Shown here piece by piece: positions 48,906 to 62,016 of a stretch of 64,000 nucleotides of DNA. A model generated the notes under the pieces. The model saw nothing but the letters and a program-made list of their open reading frames with translations, was not told the DNA's origin and searched no databases. Source of the stretch: Helopsaltes ochotensis (taxonomy: Eukaryota; Chordata; Aves; Passeriformes; Locustellidae); NCBI GenBank assembly GCA_013400155.1, contig VXBM01000098.1, positions 1,397,147 to 1,461,146 of the forward strand, in the 5' to 3' direction. The translations under genes and the position numbers were made by a program. Every line of letters starts with the position of its first letter. Positions within the stretch are counted from its first letter, which is position 1.

Positions 48906-51490
48906 ATGCTTCCTGTTTTAGAGTATGTGGTTGTGCCTACTTTTGGAGTAAATGATTTTGGTAAATAACTTGTCTATTTGTGAATTTAAAATAAGCAGCA
49001 AATCCTGCAAATAAAACATGGCCTCAGTATCAGCATTCTGAATTACTTTTTGTCTTTTTCCCTTAGCCATCACTTTCTTACCCAGCTGAGTAATGTGAAT
49101 GATCCTATTCCTGCTGAACAAAAATTGATCAATTAAATTTAAGGGCAAAAGGATATTCAAAGCCATTAAAATGCTCAAAGCCTCTCATCATTAGCTGCTT
49201 TTAAATATATGTTGGAGAGTATTTAATCATTTGCTGTTAGGAAAAAAGTGACTGAAATCATCCTTGTGTGCAATCCTTCAAAATGTCAGTTTTGAACAGG
49301 GATAAGTACTAAATCCATTTGTTTTCCAGCCTGCCACAGAAATCTAAAGGACCAGACTGTTGAAGTATTTCACTATCAAAAGGCTCACTTAAAATCTCAT
49401 TATTCCTTCTGACACTGTGCTCCCATATTTATCTCCTGAAACCTGCCCTAGTGGTTGGGGATTAGCTAGCATTACTACCTGTTATTAGAGAGTGCTGATA
49501 CTCCTTTTTTCCCTACATGGTTTTGGTGCAACAAAGTCAGCTGACAATTTCTGCACTAGGGAAATCCACCTAAGGCCGAGTTAATAAAAAAACCTTCACC
49601 TTCCACCAAGAAATACAGTACTACACAAAATGTGGGGTAAAGATTTCCTTAAAAACTCTGGAAATCACTCTGAGAGCTCCAAGAGAGCTCTTGTGGTCTG
49701 GCCTAACCACTGTCCTCATCCCTGTGCCTGCCAAGGTTATCAAAGCAGCATCCTCCGCAGCCTCTAAGGAGGGTTTAGGTTTTGGGACTGCTGTATTTTT
49801 GACATTTTAATGTCCTCCCAGCAGCAAAGCAGTGTTGCTGCCTGAACCTCTGGATAGGGCAGGAGAAGCCATGCTTTGCCCTCAACTGCATTTGTTGTGA
49901 GCAGCATCCACAGAGAGAGGGAGCACTGAGGAAGGGCGATAGTTCTGCTCCCTCATCCAAGCACGAAGCAGTCACATCAGCCTGTGCCTGCACCAGCTCC
50001 AAACTGGGCACTTTCAGGGACAGTATTTGCTCCCAAAGTGAGCCTCAGCAAGCAGAGACCTGGGGATCAAAAGTCACTTAAAAACTCCTGTGAATATTCC
50101 CGAAGTGTGCAGGCAGTAGGAACACACCCAAGTGGCTCCCTCAGGCGGGGCAGGGTCTGAGGGAGAGGAGCAGACCCCCCCCATTCCCTAGCAGTTGGGT
50201 GTGCCGTGCAGGGAAGAACAAAAATGCCTTTTTGTACCCCACACAACCTAAAGGACAACAATTAGGGAACTGAATATGGACTGCACTTACCTGGGGCTCT
50301 GTTTTTAAGAGCTATGTGTAAACAGAGAAAGACAAGCACAAGCTGGGAAGAAGACAGCACCTGTTTCAGAGGAGACAAGCAGGCCTCTCCAGCACAACTC
50401 CTGCCTACTGGAAGGCAGGAAAAACTCCAGCAAGACCTCTGTGGCCACCAGCTGCCTACTATAAGCTCTAGAGGAACAGCTGTAATAATTCTTGCTCTAT
50501 CATGCAAGAATTGTGGGCTGTGTCATGGATGAGGAGTGGGTGGGAGCGAGGCACCCTCCTGAGAGCCTTTGGCAGTGTTTAGACAACCATGCAGTGAATC
50601 AACCAGATGCTACCATGTCTCAGTTGTGGCTAGCTCAAATTTTTACTGCCAGATGCAAAACTGCGGTGCTACCACACCAGATCACTGTTCAGCTGTCCTC
50701 CTGCAACACAGCTCCAAAACCATAGGCTCACTTCCTTCTACAGCAGCTTCTCCAGGGCTAACTTCAGGGTAAAATCCAGTCTCTGCTCCTTCACACTGAA
50801 AAAACATAAACCCAGGTGTACCTGGAAGCAAAAACAGTGACTCGAAACGGCTAAGAGAGCATTAGGAGAAGAAAAAACAGCTATTCTCAGCAACAGGCAC
50901 TGAGAAAAAAAAGGCTGTGTCATTAAAGCAACTGTCCCTCTACAAAAGGGGGATAACCCGCAAGATCCCACGCCAGTGTACATCAAAGCAGACAGCACAG
51001 AAAATTTTCCTGAAGACTGACTGACTCATTCAGGAGCCAAGACTTTGCTATGATCCTTCTTCGAGCCTCTCCTGTGGCAACAGCACCCTCCAGCTGCTGC
51101 CTCTGCAGCACAGCGTCACCACAAACTGCATCAGCTCACGTCAAATGCCTTGGGAATGGCGTCATCCAGGTATTCCCAGGATTCCCATGACTGCAACAAG
51201 TAGCAACAGATGCTTCACGTTTTGACAGCTCAGTACCCAGGCACTTATCCAAAGCTTGTAGTGCCTGTATTCTTCCTCTCCCTGTGTTGGCTTGGGCTGT
51301 CCCCTTTCCAAATACTCTGTACCACCTGTGCGGAGAAACACACACCATTTGAGCAGAAAAAAGCAGAACTGAGGCAAGACAGACACTTGTCCCTCAGACT
51401 CACAGAGCACCTGCTCTCTCATACACTCTGTTAGAATCCTGTCCTACAGGCTGCACTGTAACACACATTGCCAGGAAAAGCCCTAAAACA
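48906..51490. other. Intergenic stretch between convergent genes, no gene seen
   Basis: Nothing recognisable as exon, RNA gene or repeat family. Confidence 0.5.
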
Positions 51491-51848
51491 CAGACTCAGT
51501 TAGGTTGGAAAAGACCTCCGAGATCCTTGAGTCCAGCCTTTGGCCAAACACCACCATATCAAATAGACCATGGCACCTGCCTTAAACACCTCCAGAGACA
51601 GTGACTCCAGCACCCCCATTCCTGTGTCTAACCACCCTTTCTGTGAAGGAAATTCCTCCTAATGTCCAACCTGAACCTCCCCTGGTGCAGCTTAAGACTA
51701 TGTCCTCTTGTCCTGTTCCCTGGTAGAAGAGAGTGACCCCCACCTGGCTACAACCTCCTTTCAGGTAGTTGTAGAGAGTGATAACATCACCCCTAAGCCC
51801 CATCTGCTCCAAGCTAAACACACCCAGCTCCCTCAGCTGTTCCTCAAA
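51491..51848 (-). mobile_element. CR1 LINE 3' fragment, the best preserved copy (minus orientation)
   Basis: On the plus strand it runs TTAGGTTGGAAAAGACCTCC, then CAGTGACTCCAGCACCCCCA, then CCTCCTTTCAGGTAGTTGTA and ends CTCCCTCAGCTGTTCCTC. This is the reverse complement of the CR1 3' end from the GAGGAACAGCTGAGGGAG box to the terminal repeat. It is about 360 bp, and the open frame at 51582-51974 lies within it, extending slightly past its edge at 51848. Confidence 0.92.
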
Positions 51849-52739
51849 AGCAGGAATTCCTGCAGCTTCAGAAGTGACCTTTTTAAGACCAACCAGAACA
51901 AGAGAATGTGGAACAAATCCCGGGATAAAAACCACCAAATAATCATGGATGGTAAGAAGCATCACTGAGCACAAAGTTGCTCAAAGTGTAAAGTCACTTC
52001 AAAACCAAGATTAAGTGACAGAGGAGAAAACACTAAGATGGTAACACTTCCTGGGAAAAGGCATCCCTGAGCTAAAAAGGAACATCAAAACTCCATGAAA
52101 ACTCTACCTGCTCATCTGTTGATTCCAGAAAAAGAAAATGTGGAAGGTAACACATGTAAAGCAATCACAGGAAGCAGGCTGAGGCAAAGCAATAGGATCT
52201 GGGCACGTAGCACTCTGAAAGAGCCAGGGGTGACACACTGCTCCAGGATGAATCTGTAAAGTGCTCCAATATATGCCAGGCACTATAGAAATCAAGAAAA
52301 AAGCCACAGGGTGAAATGCCCCCAAGAAAGGTGGAAGCTTCTGAAAAAGCCAAACACGAAAACACTCCAAAAAAACACCAAAAAGGTGTGAAGAACCCCT
52401 CCAGGGCCTCTCCAAAAAATACTAGGTGAGGAGGAAACTAGAAGAGTCAGTAAGCAATATGCAGTCAAGGACTCCTCTGTGAGGCTGTGATTTGCAGCTC
52501 CAGGAAGAGTTAGGTGGCAGCGTGGTGAAGGAATCCAAGATAATTCAATGTAAGATTGCAAAAAGAGCTGGGCCTCACGGCAAAGGGATCCTGAGGGTCA
52601 ACAAGGAGAAGGGTTCCTGTGGGGCTGCACCAAGAAGGGCTCCTGAGGGTCAAGAAGGGAAAGAGGCTCCTAAGGGGTGGCACAGGGAAGACTTTCTGTA
52701 GAGCAGAACATTAAAGTGGAGTGGCAAAGAACTGGCTCC

Positions 52740-52960
52740 TCCAGGGTATAATGAACACAAGACAATAAACTGTGTTCAAAACCCTACAATGCACACAATG
52801 CAAAATACAAGACAACACTGTACCATATGCTACAACAGGTACACAAGAACCCACGATACAATGCAGTACATACTCTGCAAGACACTTACAATATTTACAA
52901 TATTTACATTTACAATAAACAGGAGTGACAGCACACAACGCATGCAGCACCACAATGAAA
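52740..52960. repeat. Degenerate ACAATGCA/ACAATATTTAC repeat-like tract
   Basis: CA-rich wording recurs irregularly (CACAATGCAAAATAC, ACAATGCAGTACATAC), ending with a short tandem of ACAATATTTAC. It looks like a decayed simple repeat. Just upstream, 52575-52690 holds two or three loose copies of a GGGCTCCTGAGGGTCAAGA-type word. Confidence 0.4.
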
Positions 52961-53978
52961 GGAATGAGAGGGATGTGTCTTTACAAACTGGGGGCCTGCT
53001 TGTAGCTAAGGCCAGATACTGATAGGTGAAAGAAGCAATGGAAGGAATCACAAATTCCAGAGGAATTCCACTAATTGACACAGACTGTCGTTCACCCAAG
53101 ACCTTACTAAATTCCTGGACTTGGAGAAAAATAACTGAACTTCACGACTTAAACCAAAAAAGGTGCCAAATTCACAGTCATCTGTCCCAAAATACAGTAA
53201 TACCTTTTAACTTGCTTTCCAGGAAGCTCAGGGGAGTGATGAACACACTGAAGGCAAGATCTTCCAACGCCTTGAGAAATCACAGACACAGTTGCACGCT
53301 TTTCCCACTGTATGTTACAAGTTTAATTGTGCAAAAATACAGTCATCAAGACTTTGCTGAGAATTGGGCACAGTTCCAGTGATGTACACAGAAAGAGGTA
53401 CTCTTGTAATTAGAGCAAATAACACTATAATTGTCATTGAGCCAATCAAGTGGTTCAATACACTGAGATCCTGTTATCAAATGATTTAGACAACCTGTAT
53501 TTAACTACTGTACCTGAAGAGAAGCAACAAACCAACGTCTGGAAAAGATGGGAGAAGAATAATGAAGTTCAAAACTGCACTAACTCAACAATAAAAATGG
53601 CTTAGGCTTTCCTACTGCCAATACTTCTTTCAAGCACAGGAAGATGAAGTCTTAACAACCTTTAAAATTGTATTTCAAAACAGGAGATCCCAATGGCATT
53701 GCAAAAAAAAAAAAAAGAAAAAAGAAAAAAAGAAAAAAATAACCAAAAATTTTCAGAGCTCTATCCTCTGGGTCCAAAACTTAATAAAACAAACACCACA
53801 CCAGCCCCAAAATAATACATATGGACAAGAAAGACATTGCAGAATCCCCTCACCCCCACTATTATCTTCCTGTAGCGCCTACATCACGGAGAAAAACATT
53901 TTCAAACAATTCCTCTCCTTTGTGCAACCATGTTTTAAACACAACCATACTAGACATTCATAAGGCTGTTCTGAGCAG

Positions 53979-56900
53979 CTATTTTTTGGCCCTAACTAAC
54001 CTACATGTTTCTTGCACAAGTGTCTCAACATCTTCGTTATCCTTTTCTTCTGAACTTGGTTCCCAGTCCGAGTCTTCATCAGTAGGTTCACACTCCTCCT
54101 CCTCCTCATCGTCTATAAAGCTGTCATTAAGATCATATTCATTGGCTCCACCATCACTGATATCTTTCTTCACAGCCCTTTTTCCTGTAGGAACAAAAAT
54201 GTTACGTATTCATGAATAATAAATGTAGAGTTCAAGCCCCCTCCCAGAGCCCATATAGTTAAGCTTCTCTCCTTGAGAGAGAGAATCACCTAAACAACAC
54301 ATCTATCTTCCAGTTAAGCCTCTAGCTATTGCTAGATGGCTACTCTGACCCTAGATTTTCTGCCTCCATCCATCCATCCTTTATATTCTTAGTCTTTGGA
54401 CACTGTTACGACTTTTAATTCCTGCTCACTTCTTTCCTGACCTTCACAAGAGAGAAGGAAATCTTCTAGATCACTCACCTCCTATGTTCTCCACTTGCCT
54501 TCATGCTGGATACTCTGTGTTTCCCTTCTGAAGGTCATTTCCTTCAGAAATGCATTTTGGCAGATGTGTTTAAGCCTTGCTCTCAACATCTGCAACACCT
54601 CTTCCCTTAAACGTCTAAAATTCCTAACTAGCCATGGCCTGTTAATATTCCAATCATTTCCTATTCTGTCCTTAAGTCACAACTCTGAGTAAAATCACGT
54701 TCATTCCTCTTCCTCTCACCCTCCCATTTTTGCATTCTTACCTTATCTAGAAATAACCACTCAATGATATCAGTTTAGCTAACTTATCTGTTGAGCAGTT
54801 GCTACCAGATTTCATATGAAACCATGAATACATATTTTTTCTTTAGTTGCAGACCACAGCCCAAATCCTAACCATAAGCAAACTCTTGAAACCTCAGGTC
54901 AGAGCTCCAGGCACAAATACCACCACCAGTACCTCAGGTAGCCAGACCTTCTATCAGTCAAACTTTTCTATGAGTGAGAATGCTCCTGCTTCAGGATTAC
55001 CTTCCTTTTTATTCCTGCTGGTTTATTGTTTAATAGACTCCAGAGGTAATTAATCATGCCATAATTGGGAGGACACGTTTATTTCGGGATGTTTCCTCCC
55101 AATTTGTCTCAAACCCAGACACCGTGTTAGCCCATAACCAGCAGAATTTCTTAGCAGAATCACAGACTATAATTTTTGCAGAATTAATTACGTCTTGGAG
55201 GAGAGGGGTCAAAACTAAGATGCTGAATAAAGAACGAACAAAATCCCCCTTCTCAGACTAAGGTTATGAGAATAATAAGCCCAAGAGCTGCTTATCAAAG
55301 AAAAGCCCTTTGTCACTCTCATAGAACTGTGAGTGATATTTTACAACAGAAGCAGGAATTACAGCAAAGTACTGATGACTTTCATATTCTTCCTCCAAAT
55401 GTAAGAGGTGCATACTATATTCTCCCTCCCCATACATCACTGCTTTGATTTTAGCAGTGAGAAACGCAATTCCCTTTATGCCTTTCCTCTCCACTTCTTT
55501 CCACTGTAGTTTAATTAAGCCCTGCAGCCCCTAAAGCTGATGATTAAGCTCAATTTTGCCTTTTCTCTAGTAACATATCTATAAAAATGACCTTGAAACT
55601 TTCTATGAAAGTATCTCCTTGATGTGGGGGGAAAAAAAGCTTGCTGATTGCTCCTTCCAAAATGTTCTATTTTGAAGTGAGCTGATGAGCTTGCTAGAAA
55701 ACCCACACAGAAGTGTGTAGGAGAATCCTGCATATTCCATGGTTACAGGGTGCTCTTCACCTCAGCAGCAACAACCTAGAGAAGTCATTCAAAAGTGACA
55801 ATTTAAGGACAGCTTAACAGTCTTTTTTTTCAGTTCCTTCCCTACAACTATTCCCCCAGTAATTTGCCTCAGATAATTTTTCAGAACATTCTCTACAGGC
55901 AATTCTGGCAGCAATTAGACCTAAAAGCTAAACATGTTAACTGTCATGTGGAGGGCTCCCCTCTTCTCTTGGCTGGTAGAATTTAAATACACTTGTAGGG
56001 AATTTAATCCTGCTGTGTCTAATGGTGCAGCTGTGCCAAATATGACAAAATAAAGGTTAATGGAGCCTTTACTGTCTGTCTGGCCCTGCAGGACACGGTA
56101 TGAGGGCCTCAGGTGTGAACTTGCTGAGCACCACCTTTTATAAGCTTTGCCCTCCACAGAGCTAGGTAAGCCAGTCAACAAGACATTAAAAAAATTAAAA
56201 ATTGAATATAAACAGAACTTAATAAATTAATTCTCTTCTCTTCCATGTGTGCAGAACATCAATTCTTCCCCAGGTCGTTCTCAGTAAGAAGAGCTGAACT
56301 TGACAGACTGAATTTTGACTTCCGTGTGCAAGTTCTACGTGCTGCAAGAGCATACGACTTCTTCCTTCAGAGTCACCCCTGCCTGACCATCAGCTGCACA
56401 CACAGGACAAGTATTTGGGGAAGGAAGGTGCTCTTACGAGAGGCACAGCTACAATTTAAAACCTTCAAGAATGGATTTAGACTCTTAGATATGCACACAG
56501 CCCAGCCCGCCTCATTCCAAAACCTTCACCACTCAGTGCATGCCTCAACACTCCGTAACACAAATTTCTACCACAGATGCCTGATCAAGGTGGGGCTGGT
56601 ATTTGTATCACAAGAGGCACTAAAGCACACAGGTAACTAACATGCCTCAGAACATGCTGGTGCACAGATATAAGCACTGAAAATATTTAGTGATAGGCAA
56701 AGTGCACACAAACCTCGTAAGGAAATGCCATGGCAAAGAAGTTTCTCAGTGGAAAGTTTAAAACAACCTCCTGCGTGCACCCACAACTGAAATGGTGGCC
56801 AAAACACTTGGCCTAGAAAGCTAATTACAGCTATTTGCACTTTTATTTGTTTTCTGTAGAAAGCAGATATATTTTGAAGATTTCTTGAGGAAATTCCCAG

Positions 56901-59480
56901 TCACTCCTTGGTGGTCTCAAAGAAGGCAAGCCAGTTCCCACTCCCACTCAAAATGCAGCAGTTCCACACCCTCTGGCCACTGAAAGTGAAGACTGCACAG
57001 CATCAGACTTTCAGACTGCTCTTTAAAGCTCACTTTTAATTTTAGAAAGCATAGGAAGCTTAGCATTTGGAGGATGAGACACAAAAGAATCCTGGAAGCA
57101 GACCTAAGCGTGTTTAAAACTTGAGTCTGTGCATCCACAAGACACATCAACTTCTACACTTTGATCCTAACAAGCCCTGAAACATCCATACCTCACTGTA
57201 AGAGTCAGCAAGTTCATCACCACATGCACAGATTATCACCTGGAAGTCATTTAAAGGTCAATGCCCTAAAATATTCCAATTACCTCCTTAAAAATCCCCA
57301 ATCAGAATTGATGACATTTCTCTACAGATGGCAGGGGTAAGAATTTTAAGAACAGCTTATCTAGGTAATCTCTTGGGAATGACTCAAGACAAAAGATATT
57401 TTACACCACTATTTCCATAAATGCTATTTTTTCTTAATAATGTCATAGCCCTGAAAATTCAAAGTAAAATGCATTATCATGACATTTTCATAAGTGTTCT
57501 GCTCTAAACTACTGTTTATTGCATTGGGGTTTTCTTGTGGAAAAACTCCAATCCAATAATCAAGACAAAGCACCCCCAAAAAATAAAACCAAGAAGTATC
57601 TCTTTCAATTCTTTAAGAGCAGACAAAATGTAAACAGCATGTTTCCCTGGGTTTTTTCACATCAAGTTACTGGAATATAAAAAGACCACGAAGTGTGAGA
57701 TTAGGAACTCAAATTCAGTTTTAGTTATATTCCCTCCAGGCCTCAAGAGAACATACATGCAAAAATTAGTTCTCACAGTGAGAAAATCACTGGTAAAAAA
57801 AAAAAAACCCAACACAAAAAGATGACAGACATTGTTGCAGTATTTTGTTTAGAGCATCGGAGTACTTTAAAATTGTATCTTTCCTGAGAACATCTTATTA
57901 AAAAAATCCCAGAGAAAATAATCCTAATACAGAGGGAGCCATAAATGCAACGTTCTTCCCTAAAGGGAGATTAAAGCATTTTATTGAGATGGACTTGATG
58001 GTCCTGGTGGGTCCCTTCCAATTCAGAATATTCTGTGATTATGCAATATTCAGCAAATTGGCCCACCTGGAGGTGCACTGTGCTTGTATTCCAGCTTGTG
58101 CTGGGGGTTCTTCCTGCAAAAAACAAAACAATAGAAACTTGATTCCATCACCTTGTTCCACATCTAAAAAGTGCAGAATTCCCTGCTATTTTATGGATAA
58201 TTTTCAAGGCACAGCATTTACATCATTCAAGTAATAGCCAACAGATAAGGACAACAAAATTAACACAAAACATCTCCAAATTACATCTGTTGCTTCATCA
58301 AAAGCATGATCAATTTTTCGTGGGTGCCTCCATTCCTCTTTCCCCAAAGAATGAAACACAGATGAAGAAATTATCAACTAATGCAACACAGAGGTTGTCT
58401 TATCTGGAGAGTGAGGCAGTTTGGGGTTTAGATAAAGCATCCTTTGTATTCCTGAAAAGTATGTTGGCAATTTCCTTATTGATACAAAAGCCTATATTTG
58501 CTCAACCCGAGATGGGAAATTCACCTCATAGGTGTTTTATTTAAGGGAACCCCTTTTCCTGCATTAGTTGAGTATCACCAAGGCTTTTTCCTAAGAGCTG
58601 TCCTCATTTTGTTACATTTCAGAGAGACCATGCTTTTGAGGACAACCACACTTCCCAGGAGCAAATGTTTCTGTGTGGAAACAATCTTTAACAGCAGCCA
58701 CCAGTTTCAGTATGCTCCCATAGAAATGCCAGTGCCTCAAAATATATCTCCTTGTCCATTGTGTTCATTATATAGTCTGCTAAATATGTAAAATCTAGAT
58801 ACTGAAAAACAAATGGAATACAACAATAGTTTGAAGAAAATCAACAGTGCTTTAAAAGAAGCAGCAGTCAGCCATAAACTGGATTTTACTGCTGTTACCT
58901 CAATTATGCTTTGTAACAAATCAAGTAGTAATGAAAATAGTTTTTGTGCAAAATCCCAACAAAATACATTATCAAAATGTAAACTGAAAGTTACAGACCA
59001 AGAACAACACGTAACAATAAAAGAACAATTTACTGAATGTTGAAAAGAGATGCAGTGTTGATCTCTGAATAGGCTCTTTGAATAGTCAATTTTTCATCTG
59101 TGACAGCTGATACCACTACCAAAATAGTGATTTTTTACTGTGTCAATGTCAAAAACATGCACAGACTTGGGTGCTTTAAGAGTAGCAGCTACTCTTAAAG
59201 CAAATTTTACTCTTGCTACTCTTAAAGTAAATTTTAGAAGTCTACAGTCAAAGTTAACATCAAGAATTGGTCATTATTCCACTGTCATTCTGCAGCTGCA
59301 GGAGAGAACATTTTTAACCTGTAAAGAAGAGTCACTTTGCACAGAGTTTCTCACCTGTAACAAGCTGTTCCATAGGGACACTCCGGCCGGTTGTCACTGC
59401 CACCCTGAGCCACCACCTCCACCTCGTGATAGTCATCATCATTAGGATGACTGAACTGCTGGAAGTGAATGGGATTCTTC
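53979..59480 (-). CDS. APLF: APLF (aprataxin and PNK-like factor), last three coding exons; 5' part beyond the window
   Basis: Exons in transcript order: 59355-59480, 58067-58113 and 53979-54184 (stop TAG at 53979-53981). Junction phases fit exactly (2, 1). The first visible exon begins with the H-x5-H half of PBZ finger 1 (HFQQFSH); its cysteines lie in an unseen upstream exon. PBZ finger 2 is complete across the next junction, with C-x5-C (CPYGTAC), x6, then H-x5-H (HKLEYKH). The last exon carries the acidic tail NEYDLNDSFIDDEEEE and PTDEDSDWEP. APLF is a nuclear factor in non-homologous end joining: its PBZ fingers bind poly(ADP-ribose), its tail is a histone chaperone, and its missing N-terminal FHA domain binds XRCC1/XRCC4. 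The position equal to human Y476, an H2A-H2B anchor, is Cys here (codon 54090-54092), while the W485 equivalent is kept. Gene identity is very secure. Confidence 0.94.
54185..58066 (-). other. APLF last intron
   Basis: 3.9 kb of AT-rich intron with no further exon recognisable. The CR1 scrap at 57988-58043 lies at its 5' end. Confidence 0.8.
57988..58043 (+). mobile_element. CR1 3' terminal scrap next to an APLF splice donor
   Basis: GATGGACTTGATGGTCCTGG, GGGTCCCTTCCAATTCAGAA and TATTCTGTGATTATG are the last ~55 bp of a CR1 element, in plus orientation. It ends about 17 bp from the splice donor (58061-58066, minus strand) of the 47-nt APLF exon. Confidence 0.75.
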
Positions 59481-61951
59481 CTGCAGAAGACAAATATGCA
59501 CCCAAACTGACTGTTCCATTTCAACACAAGAAGAGGGCATAACAAATGCGTTACTGAATCATTGACAGCTCATTTTTCTGCGGTTACACGAAGAGGAGCT
59601 TTTAACGTTTAACTTGATGCACAACGTGTGACCTGCTTTCGGGATAACAGAAGAAATTTTGCCTTAGCACCTGCTGCAACTGAGGTCAAACCAGGAATTT
59701 TTCCTATTTCCCATCAGCTTTAATTTTCAGACCACCAACACATACACAGAAGGTTTTATCTGAATTACAAATGAGCCTGCTGACATGAAGTTGTACCAGA
59801 AGACATTAACAACTCCATGTGCAGCTCAGTCACACCAGGGTTAGTGAGGAGAGCACAAAAACATCATCCACAACTTCCTGCTCTACAACACTTGAATCCG
59901 AGGTGAACAAGTAGGGAACACAAATTTATGCATCACTGAAAGAACATTTCGACCACTTCCAGGCAAGAGTTTTGTACACACACCACTCAAGACTAGGCAG
60001 TCATAAACATCACTTAAAGAAGAGTTTTCTTCTTTCTAGAACTGTTGTAAGTGGAGTTAAAATGAATACTGAAAAACAAGTTCTGACGTCAGGAGAAATT
60101 CACGTGACAAATCAAAACATGCTACAAAAAATGACACGAAAATTAACATACCAGCAGCAAAAGCAAACCTACTTTTCCCCTGTAATTTCTTAGAGACTTT
60201 TTTTCCAAGCATAATATTGAGAAGCGAGAAATGTGAGATTTTTAAATACATTATTTTCCAAAAGGCATCTACAAAATATTTTAGTGCTTACCTCAATTAT
60301 TCCCAGAGTACATAACCTCTAGCGTGTTTGTGCAAATTTCAAAAGCGAGCTGCCTGCCTCAAGCAACTTTCAGCTCCAGAGCACTTACTGCTTTGACTTA
60401 GACTTGCTACAGCTGCTTTTAAAAGCAAGTACGGAACGTGCCAAGCACACCTGTGCAGCCACCTCCATACCCAGCAATTTCCTCACTGATCAGAGAAACT
60501 CCTTTAAATTCATAAGTACCTCTTCTGAACTTCACAGAGGAAAATCAATATTCATTTAGCATTTCAACTACCACTGTAACAAAAGAGCATTTCGTACAGC
60601 TTTTACAAAATGTCGACTTAAACGCTTTGAGCTCCGCTGGCAATTCAGGCCTCCTTTTAGAACTTGAAAAATACCAGACACTTAGTATTAATTCTTTAAA
60701 TCTCCATTTGCCAGATATCTTTCACTCAGGAAAATCCACAAGCAAGCAACAGATAAACTCTTCCAGAAGCCACTTATCAAAGGTGCAGTATCCCTCGGAC
60801 CTAGGCTTCTTCTCCTGGTCTTTTGTTGCTTCTGCAAACTGTAGAATAATTGAATAATGCTTCCCTAGAAACTATTGCAAGGTTGCAGTCTTTTATTCCA
60901 TAACAAATTCTCACAAGACACCACTTGTTGTGACAAATTCAGACTGGCTGCCTACTTCTTTCCCCACTAAAAATAAATGGGATGAAACCAAATCATTTAG
61001 AGGCCATTTGCTTTGTTTTCTTAATGCACAGAGATAACATCCTTGCAGTAATAGCAAGAATTCTCAGTCACACGAAATACAACTTCTCTTCTGAAAGGGA
61101 TACAGCAGCCACTGACGTTCTTTGAAGTCATTTTAATCATTATTCCTACATCAAGATACCTATAGCATCATAGTTGCTAAGGAATAAAGGATTAATAGCT
61201 GTCAGTTAGCAGATTTATTGTATTTTAGGAGATATCCATTTCCTTTTTAAAACATGGACAACACCAAGCAGCCATTATTGAAGGAGAGGGGGAAGAAAAA
61301 GGAAAAGAGGGGGAGAAAGGAGAAAGAGACACAAAAGAGTTGTGATGTACAAGCCCTTGTCACTAAGCTTCAGAAGTCTTTTGGCCAGCAGATGATGCTC
61401 CTCAAATTATACATTACCTGTGGAGCACCTCAAACATGTCCTATCTCTTGAACAAGTCCTACCTCAGATACTCAGTAGAAACATCCTATTTTATCTTAGC
61501 TTTATCTGGCCAATTTATACTTATTCTATGTGTAGTGCAACAATACTCCTCAGAGTAAAAGGAACCAGAGAAGTGCAGAGCTAATAAGCAAACATCTTCC
61601 TTTTTTTCAGAGAAACCCTAAGGCTTCTTCCTTAAAGGTTTTGTTAGAGGCTTTTTAATATTTATTTGTATACATAAGGTATTTGAGTTGCAGAAGCACT
61701 TTATCACACTGTAAGTGGCACTCCAAAGTTAACTGTTTCACAACAAAGCCTCAGTGCACAGGAATATGTTAATTCATTCCATCAAAACAAAATCATTAGG
61801 CTTTACTTGCATGTAAAGTAACCAAATAAAAGCCTATTATAATGAGGAAGTTTCATGACTGTTGTCTTCATATGAACATACTGACACAGTTTCTGCAGCT
61901 TTGCTTTCACAGAAGCTCTAAATTTGTGCACTCACACTTTATGATTCAGGA

Positions 61952-62016
61952 AACTACGTGAATAAAAACTACGTGAATAAAAACTACGTGAATAAAAACC
62001 ACGCAAATAAAACTTT
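61952..62016. repeat. 15-bp tandem repeat, about four copies
   Basis: Three near-identical copies and one diverged copy of ACTACGTGAATAAAA. Each copy contains an AATAAA and an ACGTGA word. It lies in an APLF intron. Confidence 0.9.

Noticed and set aside
61400..61480. Candidate APLF exon ending CCACAG|GTAATG with a Cys-containing frame
   Set aside because: It lacks the C-x5-C-Tyr-Arg ending that must precede the exon at 59480.
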